DNA from: Vulcanimicrobium sp035943995
GTDB lineage: Bacteria; Vulcanimicrobiota; Vulcanimicrobiia; Vulcanimicrobiales; Vulcanimicrobiaceae
Assembly (NCBI GenBank): GCA_035943995.1
Contig: DASZBS010000027.1
Location: 10,127-74,126 of the forward strand
Direction of reading: 5' to 3'
Length of the DNA: 64,000 bases
Below the pieces are notes generated by a model, which searched no databases, was not told the DNA's origin, and saw only the letters and a list, made by a program, of their open reading frames with translations. A program made the translations under genes and the position numbers. Shown here piece after piece: positions 48,701 through 56,378 of this stretch. How positions within the stretch are numbered: the first letter of the stretch is position 1; the number at the start of each line of letters is the position of its first letter.

Positions 48701-49165
48701 GTGCCGGTCGCGGCGATCGGCATCGGCTCGAACGACGGTGACGCCGAAGCGAACGTTCGGGACGCGTTCGGCCGTCTCACCGAAACCGGCACGGTGCTAG
48801 CGCGTTCGTCCCTCTACCGCACCGCTCCGTGGGGCGTTGCCGGCCAGCCGCCGTTCGTCAACGCGGCCGCGCTCGTCGACACCGCGCTCGACCCGCACGC
48901 GCTGCTCGCCGCGCTCAAACGCATCGAAACCGAAGCCGGGCGCGTGACGACGTTCCGCTGGGGGCCGCGCGTGCTCGACCTCGACATCCTCGTCTACGGT
49001 GACGTGCGGCTCGCCGGTCCCGAGCTGACGATCCCGCACGCCCGGCTCCACGAGCGTGCTTTCGCGCTGGTCCCGCTCGCGGAGATCGACGCGCGCTACG
49101 CCGGCTTGCGCGATGCGCTGCCGCCCGGAGAGCGCGCCGGCGTCGTCGAACTGGCACCGCGATGA
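48701..49165 (+). CDS. folK: 2-amino-4-hydroxy-6-hydroxymethyldihydropteridine pyrophosphokinase
   Basis: A 154-residue protein from GTG 48701. HPPK signatures: AAIGIGSNDGDAEANVRDAF, SSLYRTAPWGVAGQPPFVNA, LAALKRIETEAGRVTTFRWG, PRVLDLDILVYGDVRLAGPE and LTIPHARLHERAFALVPLAE. It pyrophosphorylates the pterin substrate used by FolP. It completes a folC-folP-folK run; its TGA overlaps the ATG of the next gene. Confidence 0.95.
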   Translation: MPVAAIGIGSNDGDAEANVRDAFGRLTETGTVLARSSLYRTAPWGVAGQPPFVNAAALVDTALDPHALLAALKRIETEAGRVTTFRWGPRVLDLDILVYGDVRLAGPELTIPHARLHERAFALVPLAEIDARYAGLRDALPPGERAGVVELAPR

Positions 49166-49812
49166 GACGCCTCGCCGCCGCGTCGTTCGCCCTCGCGCTC
49201 GTTGCCGTGCCCCTCGCCGCGCGCGCCGACCTCTTCTCGTCGGTGTCGACCGGCGTTCACGCCAGCACGATCGGGCACGGGATCACGCTCGAGAAGCCGC
49301 TGCTCTACGACTTCAGCGTTCGCATCACGACGAATGCGCTGAGCGTCTCCGAGGAGGCTCGGTACGACGGCAATCCCTACACGTCGACGACGCACTACAA
49401 CAACGTCGGCGTCATCGCGGATTATCGGCCGCATGCCGGGCGCTATCGCATCAGCGGCGGGCTCGTGTTCGGGAACGACCGTATCGACAACGTCGCGCGC
49501 GACGTCGGCGCGCTGGTTCGCATCGGCAACGGGCTCTATCCTTTGAGCGGCACCGGCAGCGTCAACGCGCGCGTGCGGTTCGACCGGCCTTCGATGTATG
49601 CGGGTGTCGGGACCGGGACTGGGCTCATCCGTGGGCTTGCGCTGGAATTCGACGGTGGTGTGCTCGTGCGTAACGGCACTGCTACTGCCGCGGCTACCGG
49701 GCCGTTGGCCAACGATCCCGCGTTCCGGGCTGATCTTGAGCGGTTGCGTAGTGAGTTGCGCACGCATGTCGTTGTGCCCGTGCTCAGTGTTGGGCTCGTG
49801 TATCGGCCGTAG
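49162..49812 (+). CDS. Exported beta-barrel-like protein
   Basis: A 216-residue protein coupled to folK (ATGA). A signal peptide of about 22 residues (MRRLAAASFALALVAVPLAA) is followed by alternating hydrophobic/polar strands (FSVRITTNALSVSEEARYDG, VGVIADYRPHAGRYRISGGL, SVNARVRFDRPSMYAGVGTG) and an aromatic end VLSVGLVYRP. This pattern suits a small outer-membrane barrel of the OmpW/OmpA-like size. No family motif. From about 49560 the codons shift to G/T-ending ones (GGT, GGG, CGT, ACT). Confidence 0.7.
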   Translation: MRRLAAASFALALVAVPLAARADLFSSVSTGVHASTIGHGITLEKPLLYDFSVRITTNALSVSEEARYDGNPYTSTTHYNNVGVIADYRPHAGRYRISGGLVFGNDRIDNVARDVGALVRIGNGLYPLSGTGSVNARVRFDRPSMYAGVGTGTGLIRGLALEFDGGVLVRNGTATAAATGPLANDPAFRADLERLRSELRTHVVVPVLSVGLVYRP

Positions 49813-49822
49813 GGTTTGCGTT

Positions 49823-49845
49823 GTGGCGCGGCGACGTCGCGCCAC
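49823..49845. terminator. Hairpin between convergent genes
   Basis: GTGGCGCG (49823-49830) and CGCGCCAC (49838-49845) form a perfect stem with loop GCGACGT, in the 57-bp gap between the barrel gene and the HD-GYP gene. No T run follows; possible weak bidirectional terminator. Confidence 0.45.
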
Positions 49846-49869
49846 CGCCTTCGGCACGGTGTCGGCTTG

Positions 49870-51777
49870 TTAGATTCGGCCCGTTAGGACTGGTTCGTAG
49901 ACTTGTTTTTTTATGAACAGGTCTAGTAAGTCGCGGTCTACTTTGCCGCGGTCTGCGAATTCGCGGACCAGAATGTCTAGGGCGCGTTCTACTGGGAGTG
50001 AGGGTTTGTAGGGGCGGTCGTTGGCCGTTAAGGCGTCGAAGATGTCGCTGATCGTCAGCATGCGGACTTGTGGGGGGATTTCCGCGCCTTTTAGGCCGCG
50101 GGGGTAGCCTGTGCCGTCCAAGTGTTCGTGGTGGCCGTAGGCCATCTCCGGGACGTTTTGCCATGGGGTTTTCGACCATGGGATCTCGCGTAGGAAATAA
50201 AATGATTGCGTGACGTGTTGTTCCATCTTGCGGCGTTCGTCGGTGGAGAGCGAGCCGCGTGGGATGCGTAGGAACTCCAGTTCGCTGCGGTCGAGGAGGG
50301 GGCGTGCGCCGTCGAGGTCGCGATAGGTCATGCGTGCGAGGGCGTCCAGGACGTTGCCGATCTCCATCGAGATGATGCGTGGCTCGTTGGCGTTTTCTAC
50401 GTGCGCTAGGAGGGCGCGTAGCTCTTCGCGTTGGTGGGCGTCGGTGGTTTGCTCGATGGCCAGTAGGAAGCGCAGGCGGATTGCGTCGATGCGGCCGTCC
50501 GGGAGTTTTTTCGCTTTGCCGAAGATGTACTCCGGGACCGCTACTTTGCCGAAGTCGTGGAGGAGCGAGGCGTAGCGCATCTCGCGGACTTGGTCGGCGT
50601 TGAAGTTCAGGTCGGCGAAGATGCCCGTTTGGACCGCGTTGACGGCTTCGGCTTGGAGGCATGTCAGGTCGGCTACGCGCGAGGAGTGGCCTTGCGTCGA
50701 TTTGTCCCGGACTTCGATCGCTTTGACCGATGCGCGCACGAATTGTTCGAAGAGATCTTGGATCGAGTCGAGGAGCGCTCTATTCTCAAGCGCTACGCCG
50801 GCTTGGGATGCGAGCGAGCGCAGCACGTGCTCGTCGCGCGAGCTGAACGGTTCGACGACCTCTTCGGTGTGCGCGGGGGATGTCAGGACCAGGGTGAAGT
50901 CCGGCTTGCGGTTGATCAGCATGATCACGCCGACGATCGCGTCCTCGTGGTCGCGCATCGGTTCGGCGAGCACCGACATCGTGCGGTAGCCGTTCGCTTT
51001 GTCGAAGCTGCGGTTGACGCGGTACTCGGCGTTGTCGGGGACCGTGTACGCGTCGTCGATGCGCACCGTCTCGCCGCTCAGGGCGACGTAGCCGGAGATC
51101 GACGTGCGCGACAGCGGCAGCACCGCGCCGAGATAGGCGCCGTGGTCGTCGGGCCCCGTTTGGGCTACCGCGAAGCGTAGGACGCGTTCGCCGTTCTCGC
51201 CCTCTTCGAGCAGGTACAGCGAGCCCGAGTCGGCGCGGGTGAACTCGCGTGCGTTGCGGACGATCGTCTGCTGGAGCTTCGTCACGTCGCGTTCGGCCGA
51301 GAGGGCGAGGCCGATCTGGAGGAGGCGTTCGCTCTCGCCTTGGGCGGTGCGGACGTCTTCGCGGGCGGCCAGGGTCTGCGCCGCGTTGCGGACCGTGGCG
51401 ACGAGCGCCGTGCCGTCGGCGGGTGCGACCACCCAGCCGCCGACGTAAGGGTTGGTCGCGAGCCAGGCGGCGGCGGAGCCGCGTTCTGCCAGGATGACGG
51501 TCGTGGCGGTCTGAGCTTGGTGGATCAGCTCCAGGGCGTGCTCGATCGTCGCGCGGGGGCCCAGCGAGAGCAGGCGGGTCTCGTCGATGACGTAGACGAT
51601 GCGCATGCTCGTGTCGTCGGTCGCGTAGGGGAAGCGAGCGCGGAGATGCGCGATGCCTGCCCGGTCCAATGCGTCGCAGGCCGCCGGGCCGAGGTCGAGG
51701 CCGTGCGGGTAGACGAGGACGAACGCCGATTCCGTGGCAATGGTGGCGGCTGGCAAGCGCGCACCTCCTGGGTCCAT
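49870..51777 (-). CDS. GAF/HD-GYP cyclic di-GMP phosphodiesterase-like protein
   Basis: A 635-residue protein from ATG 51777. Residues 1-150 have an alpha/beta pattern like a degenerate receiver (AFVLVYPHGLDLGPAACDAL, IVYVIDETRLLSLGPRATIE). Residues about 150-345 are a GAF domain (LLQIGLALSAERDVTKLQQT, SGSLYLLEEGENGERVLRFA, VIMLINRKPDF). The HD-GYP domain begins SVKAIEVRDKSTQGHSSRVA, continues YASLLHDFGKVAVPEYIFGK (HD), and, after an insertion of about 75 residues compared with standard members, YGHHEHLDGTGYPRGLKGAE (GYP) and LTISDIFDALTANDRPYKPS. It should hydrolyse cyclic di-GMP. The 3' third has A/T-rich codons on its own strand (CTA, TTA, ATA, CCA). Confidence 0.85.
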   Translation of the reverse strand: MDPGGARLPAATIATESAFVLVYPHGLDLGPAACDALDRAGIAHLRARFPYATDDTSMRIVYVIDETRLLSLGPRATIEHALELIHQAQTATTVILAERGSAAAWLATNPYVGGWVVAPADGTALVATVRNAAQTLAAREDVRTAQGESERLLQIGLALSAERDVTKLQQTIVRNAREFTRADSGSLYLLEEGENGERVLRFAVAQTGPDDHGAYLGAVLPLSRTSISGYVALSGETVRIDDAYTVPDNAEYRVNRSFDKANGYRTMSVLAEPMRDHEDAIVGVIMLINRKPDFTLVLTSPAHTEEVVEPFSSRDEHVLRSLASQAGVALENRALLDSIQDLFEQFVRASVKAIEVRDKSTQGHSSRVADLTCLQAEAVNAVQTGIFADLNFNADQVREMRYASLLHDFGKVAVPEYIFGKAKKLPDGRIDAIRLRFLLAIEQTTDAHQREELRALLAHVENANEPRIISMEIGNVLDALARMTYRDLDGARPLLDRSELEFLRIPRGSLSTDERRKMEQHVTQSFYFLREIPWSKTPWQNVPEMAYGHHEHLDGTGYPRGLKGAEIPPQVRMLTISDIFDALTANDRPYKPSLPVERALDILVREFADRGKVDRDLLDLFIKKQVYEPVLTGRI

Positions 51778-51859
51778 CGTACCATGTATCGGCAGGACCT
51801 ATGCCGCATGCGTACGCCCGCCCGGGGGTGGCGCCGCGGAGCGTCGAACCCGACGCCGG

Positions 51860-52279
51860 ATGACCGAAGACGTGATCGCCGCGCGCACCCGCGCGCTCGC
51901 CGGCGCGCTGACCGAGGGCGGGTTCGCCCGCTTGCGCGTCCGCGACGGCGATACGGAGATCGAGCTGCGCCGCGCGCCTCGCGTGGGCGCCGCTGCCGTT
52001 GTCCCGGCCGGCGCCGCCCTGCCCGTTGCAGAGCCGGAGGTGCCGGCGGAGCGCCGCGCGGACCTCGTGTCGAGCGATGTCGTCGGCGTCGTTCGGCACG
52101 TGCGGCCGCCGATCGCCGAGGGCCAGGAGCTCGACGGCGACCGCGAGCTGGCCTCGGTCGAGACGCTCGGGATTCGCAACCCCGTCCGCTCGCGCGGCGG
52201 CGGGCGCGTCGTCGCGGTCTTCGTCACCGAGGGCCAACCGGTCGAGTACGGCCAGCCGCTCTTCGCGATCGAGCGCTGA
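51860..52279 (+). CDS. Biotin-carboxyl-carrier-like protein without a biotinylatable lysine
   Basis: A 139-residue protein from ATG 51860, sharing one base with accC (TGATG). The C-terminal half resembles the BCCP barrel: SDVVGVVRHVRPPIAEGQEL, ASVETLGIRNPVRSRGGGRV and VFVTEGQPVEYGQPLFAIE. The biotin site, normally EAMKM, reads ETLGI; the whole protein contains no lysine. It therefore cannot be biotinylated. A related form with ESLGI is known next to accC in some cyanobacteria and other bacteria, where its role is unclear. It could stabilise AccC or carry another function. Confidence 0.8.
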   Translation: MTEDVIAARTRALAGALTEGGFARLRVRDGDTEIELRRAPRVGAAAVVPAGAALPVAEPEVPAERRADLVSSDVVGVVRHVRPPIAEGQELDGDRELASVETLGIRNPVRSRGGGRVVAVFVTEGQPVEYGQPLFAIER

Positions 52280-53637
52280 TGTTTCGCAAGGTTCTGATCG
52301 CCAATCGCGGTGAGATCGCGCTTCGCATCAATCGCGCTTGTCATGAGTTGGGCGTTGCTACCGTTGCCATTTTTTCGGATGCCGATCGGTTGTCGTTGCA
52401 CGTGCGGCATGCCGATGAGGCGTTTTGCGTTGGGCCCGGGCCCGTGATGCGCTCGTATCTCAACATCCCGAACATCATCTCGGCGGCGCTCGTCAGCGGC
52501 TGCGATGCGATTCATCCGGGGTACGGGTTTCTTGCCGAGAACGCGCGCTTTGCCGAGATCGCGGCCGATCACGGGCTGACGTTCATCGGGCCCAAGCCGG
52601 CGGTGATCAACGCGATGGGCGATAAGGCGACGGCGAAGCGGCTCATGCAGCAGGCCGGCGTGCCGACGACGCCCGGCAGCGACATCGTCGCGAACGTCGA
52701 CGAGGCGCGCGTGGTGTGCGAGCAGCTCGGGTATCCGGTGCTGCTCAAGGCGACTGCGGGCGGGGGTGGTAAGGGGATGCGGGCCGTGTCGGCGCCGGAC
52801 GAGCTGTCGACCGCGTTCGCGACCGCGCAAGCCGAGGCGGAAGCGTCGTTCAAAGACGGGCGCATGTACGTCGAGAAGCTGATCGTCAACCCGCGTCATA
52901 TCGAGGTGCAGGTGCTTGCCGATGAGCACGGCGACGTGGTGCACCTCGGCGAGCGCGACTGCTCGGTCCAGAAGCCGTCGCACCAGAAGCTGATCGAGGA
53001 GGCGCCCGCGCCGGAGCTCGACCCGGCGATCCGCGATCGTTTGCACGACATCGCGACGACGGCGACGCGTGCGGTCGGCTACACGAACGCCGGCACGCTG
53101 GAGTTTCTCGTGCACGGCGGCGACGTGTACTTCATGGAGATGAACACGCGCATCCAGGTGGAGCACCCGGTCAGCGAGCTGATCTACGGCGTCGACCTGG
53201 TCAAGGAGCAGATCCGCATCGCGGCGGGCGAGCACCTGGGGTTCAGCCAGGAGGATCTGCACGCGCACGGTCACGCGATCGAAGTGCGCGTCAACGCGGA
53301 GGATCCCGAGAACAACTTCGCGCCCGCCGCCGGTACGCTGACCACGGTCGTGTTCCCGGGCGGGCCCGGCATCCGCGTCGACACGCACGTCTACGGCGGC
53401 GCGATGGTGCCGCCGTTCTATGATTCGATGCTCGCGAAGATCATCGCAGTCGGGCGCACGCGCGAGTCGGCGATCCTGCGCATGGAACGCGCGCTCAGCG
53501 AGACGCGTATCGAAGGCGTGAAGACGACGGTCGACTTCTGCCGCGAGCTGCTCGGCGACCCGCAGTTCCGCGCCGGCGGGATCGGGGTCGGCTGGCTGCC
53601 CGCGTTCTTGGACCGGAGAGCCGCGGCCGTATCGTGA
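52279..53637 (+). CDS. accC: Biotin carboxylase subunit of acetyl-CoA carboxylase
   Basis: A 452-residue ATP-grasp enzyme from ATG 52279. Signature elements: RKVLIANRGEIALRINRACH, DAIHPGYGFLAENARFAEI, FIGPKPAVINAMGDKATAKR, LLKATAGGGGKGMRAVSA, LIVNPRHIEVQVLADEHGDV, ERDCSVQKPSHQKLIEEAP, VYFMEMNTRIQVEHPVSELI and GHAIEVRVNAEDPENNF. It carboxylates biotin on BCCP in the first step of fatty-acid synthesis. The true BCCP must be elsewhere if the neighbour is not biotinylated. The first 150 bases use many T-ending codons. Confidence 0.96.
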   Translation: MFRKVLIANRGEIALRINRACHELGVATVAIFSDADRLSLHVRHADEAFCVGPGPVMRSYLNIPNIISAALVSGCDAIHPGYGFLAENARFAEIAADHGLTFIGPKPAVINAMGDKATAKRLMQQAGVPTTPGSDIVANVDEARVVCEQLGYPVLLKATAGGGGKGMRAVSAPDELSTAFATAQAEAEASFKDGRMYVEKLIVNPRHIEVQVLADEHGDVVHLGERDCSVQKPSHQKLIEEAPAPELDPAIRDRLHDIATTATRAVGYTNAGTLEFLVHGGDVYFMEMNTRIQVEHPVSELIYGVDLVKEQIRIAAGEHLGFSQEDLHAHGHAIEVRVNAEDPENNFAPAAGTLTTVVFPGGPGIRVDTHVYGGAMVPPFYDSMLAKIIAVGRTRESAILRMERALSETRIEGVKTTVDFCRELLGDPQFRAGGIGVGWLPAFLDRRAAAVS

Positions 53638-53682
53638 TCCTGGTGATGGACCGAGCGCCGGAATATCATGCGCCGCCCGAAT

Positions 53683-53757
53683 TGTTGTTGCGAGGTCGGC
53701 CTGGGGGCCCGACGCTATGCGTGGGGGGCGCGCAGCCTGGGGCGGAGCGCCTTTAGA
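53683..53757 (+). repeat. Intergenic palindromic repeat, copy B
   Basis: Reads TGTTGTTGCGAGGTCGGCCT, then GGGGGCCCGACGCTATGCGT, GGGGGGCGCGCAGCCTGGGG and ends CGGAGCGCCTTTAGA just before the nusB ATG. Left and right ends match copy C (reverse complement of 58039-58183). The 45 bases before it, after the accC stop, show nothing. Confidence 0.75.
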
Positions 53758-54165
53758 ATGTCTACTTCGAGGCGGCACGGGCGCGAGATCGCGCTGCAGG
53801 CGCTCTACGGAACCGAGGTCGGGAAACGTCCGGCGAGCGACATCCTTACCGAGCTGCTCGCGCGCGACGACTCATCGGACGGGCGGGCGTTCGTGCGCGA
53901 CCTCGTGATGGGCACGCTGGAGAACGAAACGGAGTCCGACACGCTGATCGCGCCGCGGTTGGAGGGCTGGACGCTCGACCGTCTGCCGACCATCGACCGC
54001 ATCATCTTGCGCATGAGCGTGTTCGAGCTGCGCCATCGCAAGGAGACCAATCCCGCCGTCGTGATCAACGAAGCCGTCGAGCTGGCGAAGAAATTTTCGA
54101 CCGAGGACTCGGGGCGCTACGTCAACGGCGTGCTCGGGCGTATCTTGGGGACGGTGACGGCGTGA
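53758..54165 (+). CDS. nusB: Transcription antitermination factor NusB
   Basis: A 135-residue protein from ATG 53758, immediately after repeat B. Motifs: SRRHGREIALQALYGTEVGK, RAFVRDLVMGTLENETESDT, LDRLPTIDRIILRMSVFELR, NPAVVINEAVELAKKFSTED and SGRYVNGVLGRIL. It binds boxA RNA with NusE for rRNA antitermination. It overlaps the PBP1A gene by four bases (GTGA). Confidence 0.95.
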   Translation: MSTSRRHGREIALQALYGTEVGKRPASDILTELLARDDSSDGRAFVRDLVMGTLENETESDTLIAPRLEGWTLDRLPTIDRIILRMSVFELRHRKETNPAVVINEAVELAKKFSTEDSGRYVNGVLGRILGTVTA

Positions 54166-56378
54166 GCTCGATCGCGCGGCCGCGCAGCGTCGTGCGGCGG
54201 CGGCCGGCCAAGCGCGGCGGCGGCGGTGCCTGGCGGATCGTCGGGCGCATCGTCAAGACGCTTGCCGTGCTGGTGCTGTTCGCGGTGCTGCTGTTCGTCG
54301 GCGTCGTCGCCGGGATCGTCGCGTCGTACTCGCGCAACTTGCCCGATATCAACCGCATGGCGGACTACCAGCCGTCGCGGTCGACGCGCGTGTTCGCGCG
54401 CAACGGGGTGCAGCTCGCGAACCTCTACCGTGAGAACCGCACGTGGGTGTCGATCGACAAGATCCCCGTGCAGGTGCGCGACGCGTTCATCGCGACCGAG
54501 GACCGGCATTTCTACCAGCACCACGGCGTCGACTTCGTCGGCATCACGCGCGCCGCGCTGGCGGACTACCGGCACGAGCAGCTCCAAGGCGGCTCGACGA
54601 TCACGCAGCAGCTCGCGCGCGGGCTCTTCCTGTCGAACGAGCGCTCGTACTCGCGCAAGATCCAGGAAGCGCTGCTCGCGATGGAGATCGAGCGCTACTA
54701 CACCAAGGACGAGATCCTCGAGCGCTACCTCAACCTGATCTATTTCGGCTCCGGTGCGTATGGTATCGAAGCCGCGGCGCACACGTATTTCGGCACGGAC
54801 ATCGGCAAGCTGACGCTCGCGCAGACCGCGATCCTCGCCGGGTTGCCGGCGGCACCGTCGGACTACTCCCCGTACGTCAACCTCGACCACGCGAAGCTGC
54901 GCCAGCACCACGTGCTCGCGCGCATGGTCGAGGGCGGCTACATCACGCGCGCGCAGGCGGACCATGCCAGTCGCGCGCCGCTGCGGCTCATCGGCGAGCG
55001 GCCGCAGGGCTTGCAGTCGTATCGCTATCCCTACTTCACGACGTACGTCACCCATCTGCTCGAAGAGCAGTTCGGGACGCAGGCGACGTTCGAAGGCGGG
55101 CTGCAAGTCTACACGACGCTCGATCCGGCGATGCAAGAGATCGCGCAAGACGCGGTCACGTGGGGCGTCGGGCGCGCCGTCGCCGAGGGGATCGGCGCGC
55201 ACCAGGGCGCGCTCGTCGCGATCAAGCCGTCGACCGGCGAGATCCTCGCGATGGTCGGCGGTGCGACGCCGTTCTCGCTGACGAACCAGTTCAACCGCGC
55301 GTGGCAATCGCACCGCCAACCCGGCTCGTCGTTCAAGGCCTACGTCTACACCGCGGAGATCGACAGCGGGAAACCGCCGACGACGATCGTCGAGGACACG
55401 CCGGTGAGCTACCCGATGGGCGACGGCACGCGCTGGGCACCCATGGACGACGACATGCGGTTCCTCGGGCCGATCACGCTGCGCTATGCGCTGGCCCAGT
55501 CGCGCAACGTCGTCGCCGTCAAGCTCGCGCAGGACATCGGCATCGAGCGCATCGTCGAGTACGCGCACCGCATGGGCGTCACCGCGCCGCTCGATCCGAC
55601 GCTGTCGCTCGCGCTCGGCTCGTCGGGGGTCTCGCCGCTCGACCAAGCCGCGGGCTACGCGACGCTCGCGAACCAAGGCGTCCACATCCCGCCGACGCCG
55701 ATCAAGCTGGTTCGCGACACGATCGGGACGCCGGTGCTCGACAACACCTATCCGCAGCAGAACGAAGTGATCAGCGCGGGCGTCGCGTACGTGACGACGT
55801 CGATGCTGGAGTCCGTGATCAAAGAGGGCACGGGTTCCCCCAACGCCGACATCGGGCGGCCCGCCGCCGGCAAGACGGGGACCACGTCGAGCTTCCGCGA
55901 CGCGTGGTTCGTCGGCTACACGCCCGACCTCGTGGCCGCGGTCTGGATCGGCAACGACAACTACTCGCGCATGAACGAGTCGTACGGCGGCAACATCCCG
56001 GCCCGCATCTGGGCGCGCTTCATGAAGAAAGCGCTCGAGAAGACGAAGCCGCACGACTTCGTCATGCCGATCGGCGAGGTGCACAAGCTCAAGCTGTGCG
56101 GCACCGGCAAAGACGAAGTGTTCGTCGCCGGGACCGAGCCCGTGCACACGTGCGGTGCGGCGGACGACACCACGACGACGCCCGCGACGACGTACCGCCG
56201 TCATCGCCACGCGGCCGCGCCGGCCGGTCCGGCGTCGACGGTCACGCACGTCGCGACGGCGCCGCGCGTGCCGCCGACGATCGTGCCGCTCACGCCGCCG
56301 CCCGACACGGTCGGCGACGGGCAGGCGTTCGTGCGGCTCGACGCGCAGCCCGCGGGATCGGCGACCGCACCGCCGTGA
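54162..56378 (+). CDS. Class A penicillin-binding protein (PBP1A type)
   Basis: A 738-residue protein from GTG 54162. A basic N-terminus and one membrane helix (about residues 33-57) are followed by the glycosyltransferase domain (FIATEDRHFYQHHGVDFVGI, GGSTITQQLARGLFLSNERS, KIQEALLAMEIERYYTKDEI). The transpeptidase domain shows the SxxK serine in HRQPGSSFKAYVYTAE, SRN in YALAQSRNVVAVKL, and KTG in GRPAAGKTGTTSSFRDAWFV. The C-terminal 90 residues are Thr/Pro/Ala-rich with a Cys pair (LKLCGTGKD, VHTCGAAD). It polymerises and cross-links peptidoglycan. It is coupled to nusB and xseA. Confidence 0.95.
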   Translation: MSSIARPRSVVRRRPAKRGGGGAWRIVGRIVKTLAVLVLFAVLLFVGVVAGIVASYSRNLPDINRMADYQPSRSTRVFARNGVQLANLYRENRTWVSIDKIPVQVRDAFIATEDRHFYQHHGVDFVGITRAALADYRHEQLQGGSTITQQLARGLFLSNERSYSRKIQEALLAMEIERYYTKDEILERYLNLIYFGSGAYGIEAAAHTYFGTDIGKLTLAQTAILAGLPAAPSDYSPYVNLDHAKLRQHHVLARMVEGGYITRAQADHASRAPLRLIGERPQGLQSYRYPYFTTYVTHLLEEQFGTQATFEGGLQVYTTLDPAMQEIAQDAVTWGVGRAVAEGIGAHQGALVAIKPSTGEILAMVGGATPFSLTNQFNRAWQSHRQPGSSFKAYVYTAEIDSGKPPTTIVEDTPVSYPMGDGTRWAPMDDDMRFLGPITLRYALAQSRNVVAVKLAQDIGIERIVEYAHRMGVTAPLDPTLSLALGSSGVSPLDQAAGYATLANQGVHIPPTPIKLVRDTIGTPVLDNTYPQQNEVISAGVAYVTTSMLESVIKEGTGSPNADIGRPAAGKTGTTSSFRDAWFVGYTPDLVAAVWIGNDNYSRMNESYGGNIPARIWARFMKKALEKTKPHDFVMPIGEVHKLKLCGTGKDEVFVAGTEPVHTCGAADDTTTTPATTYRRHRHAAAPAGPASTVTHVATAPRVPPTIVPLTPPPDTVGDGQAFVRLDAQPAGSATAPP

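Noticed and set aside
54117..56249. 710-codon minus-strand frame opposite the PBP1A gene
   Set aside because: Arg-rich, low-complexity and antisense to a gene with full PBP motifs.
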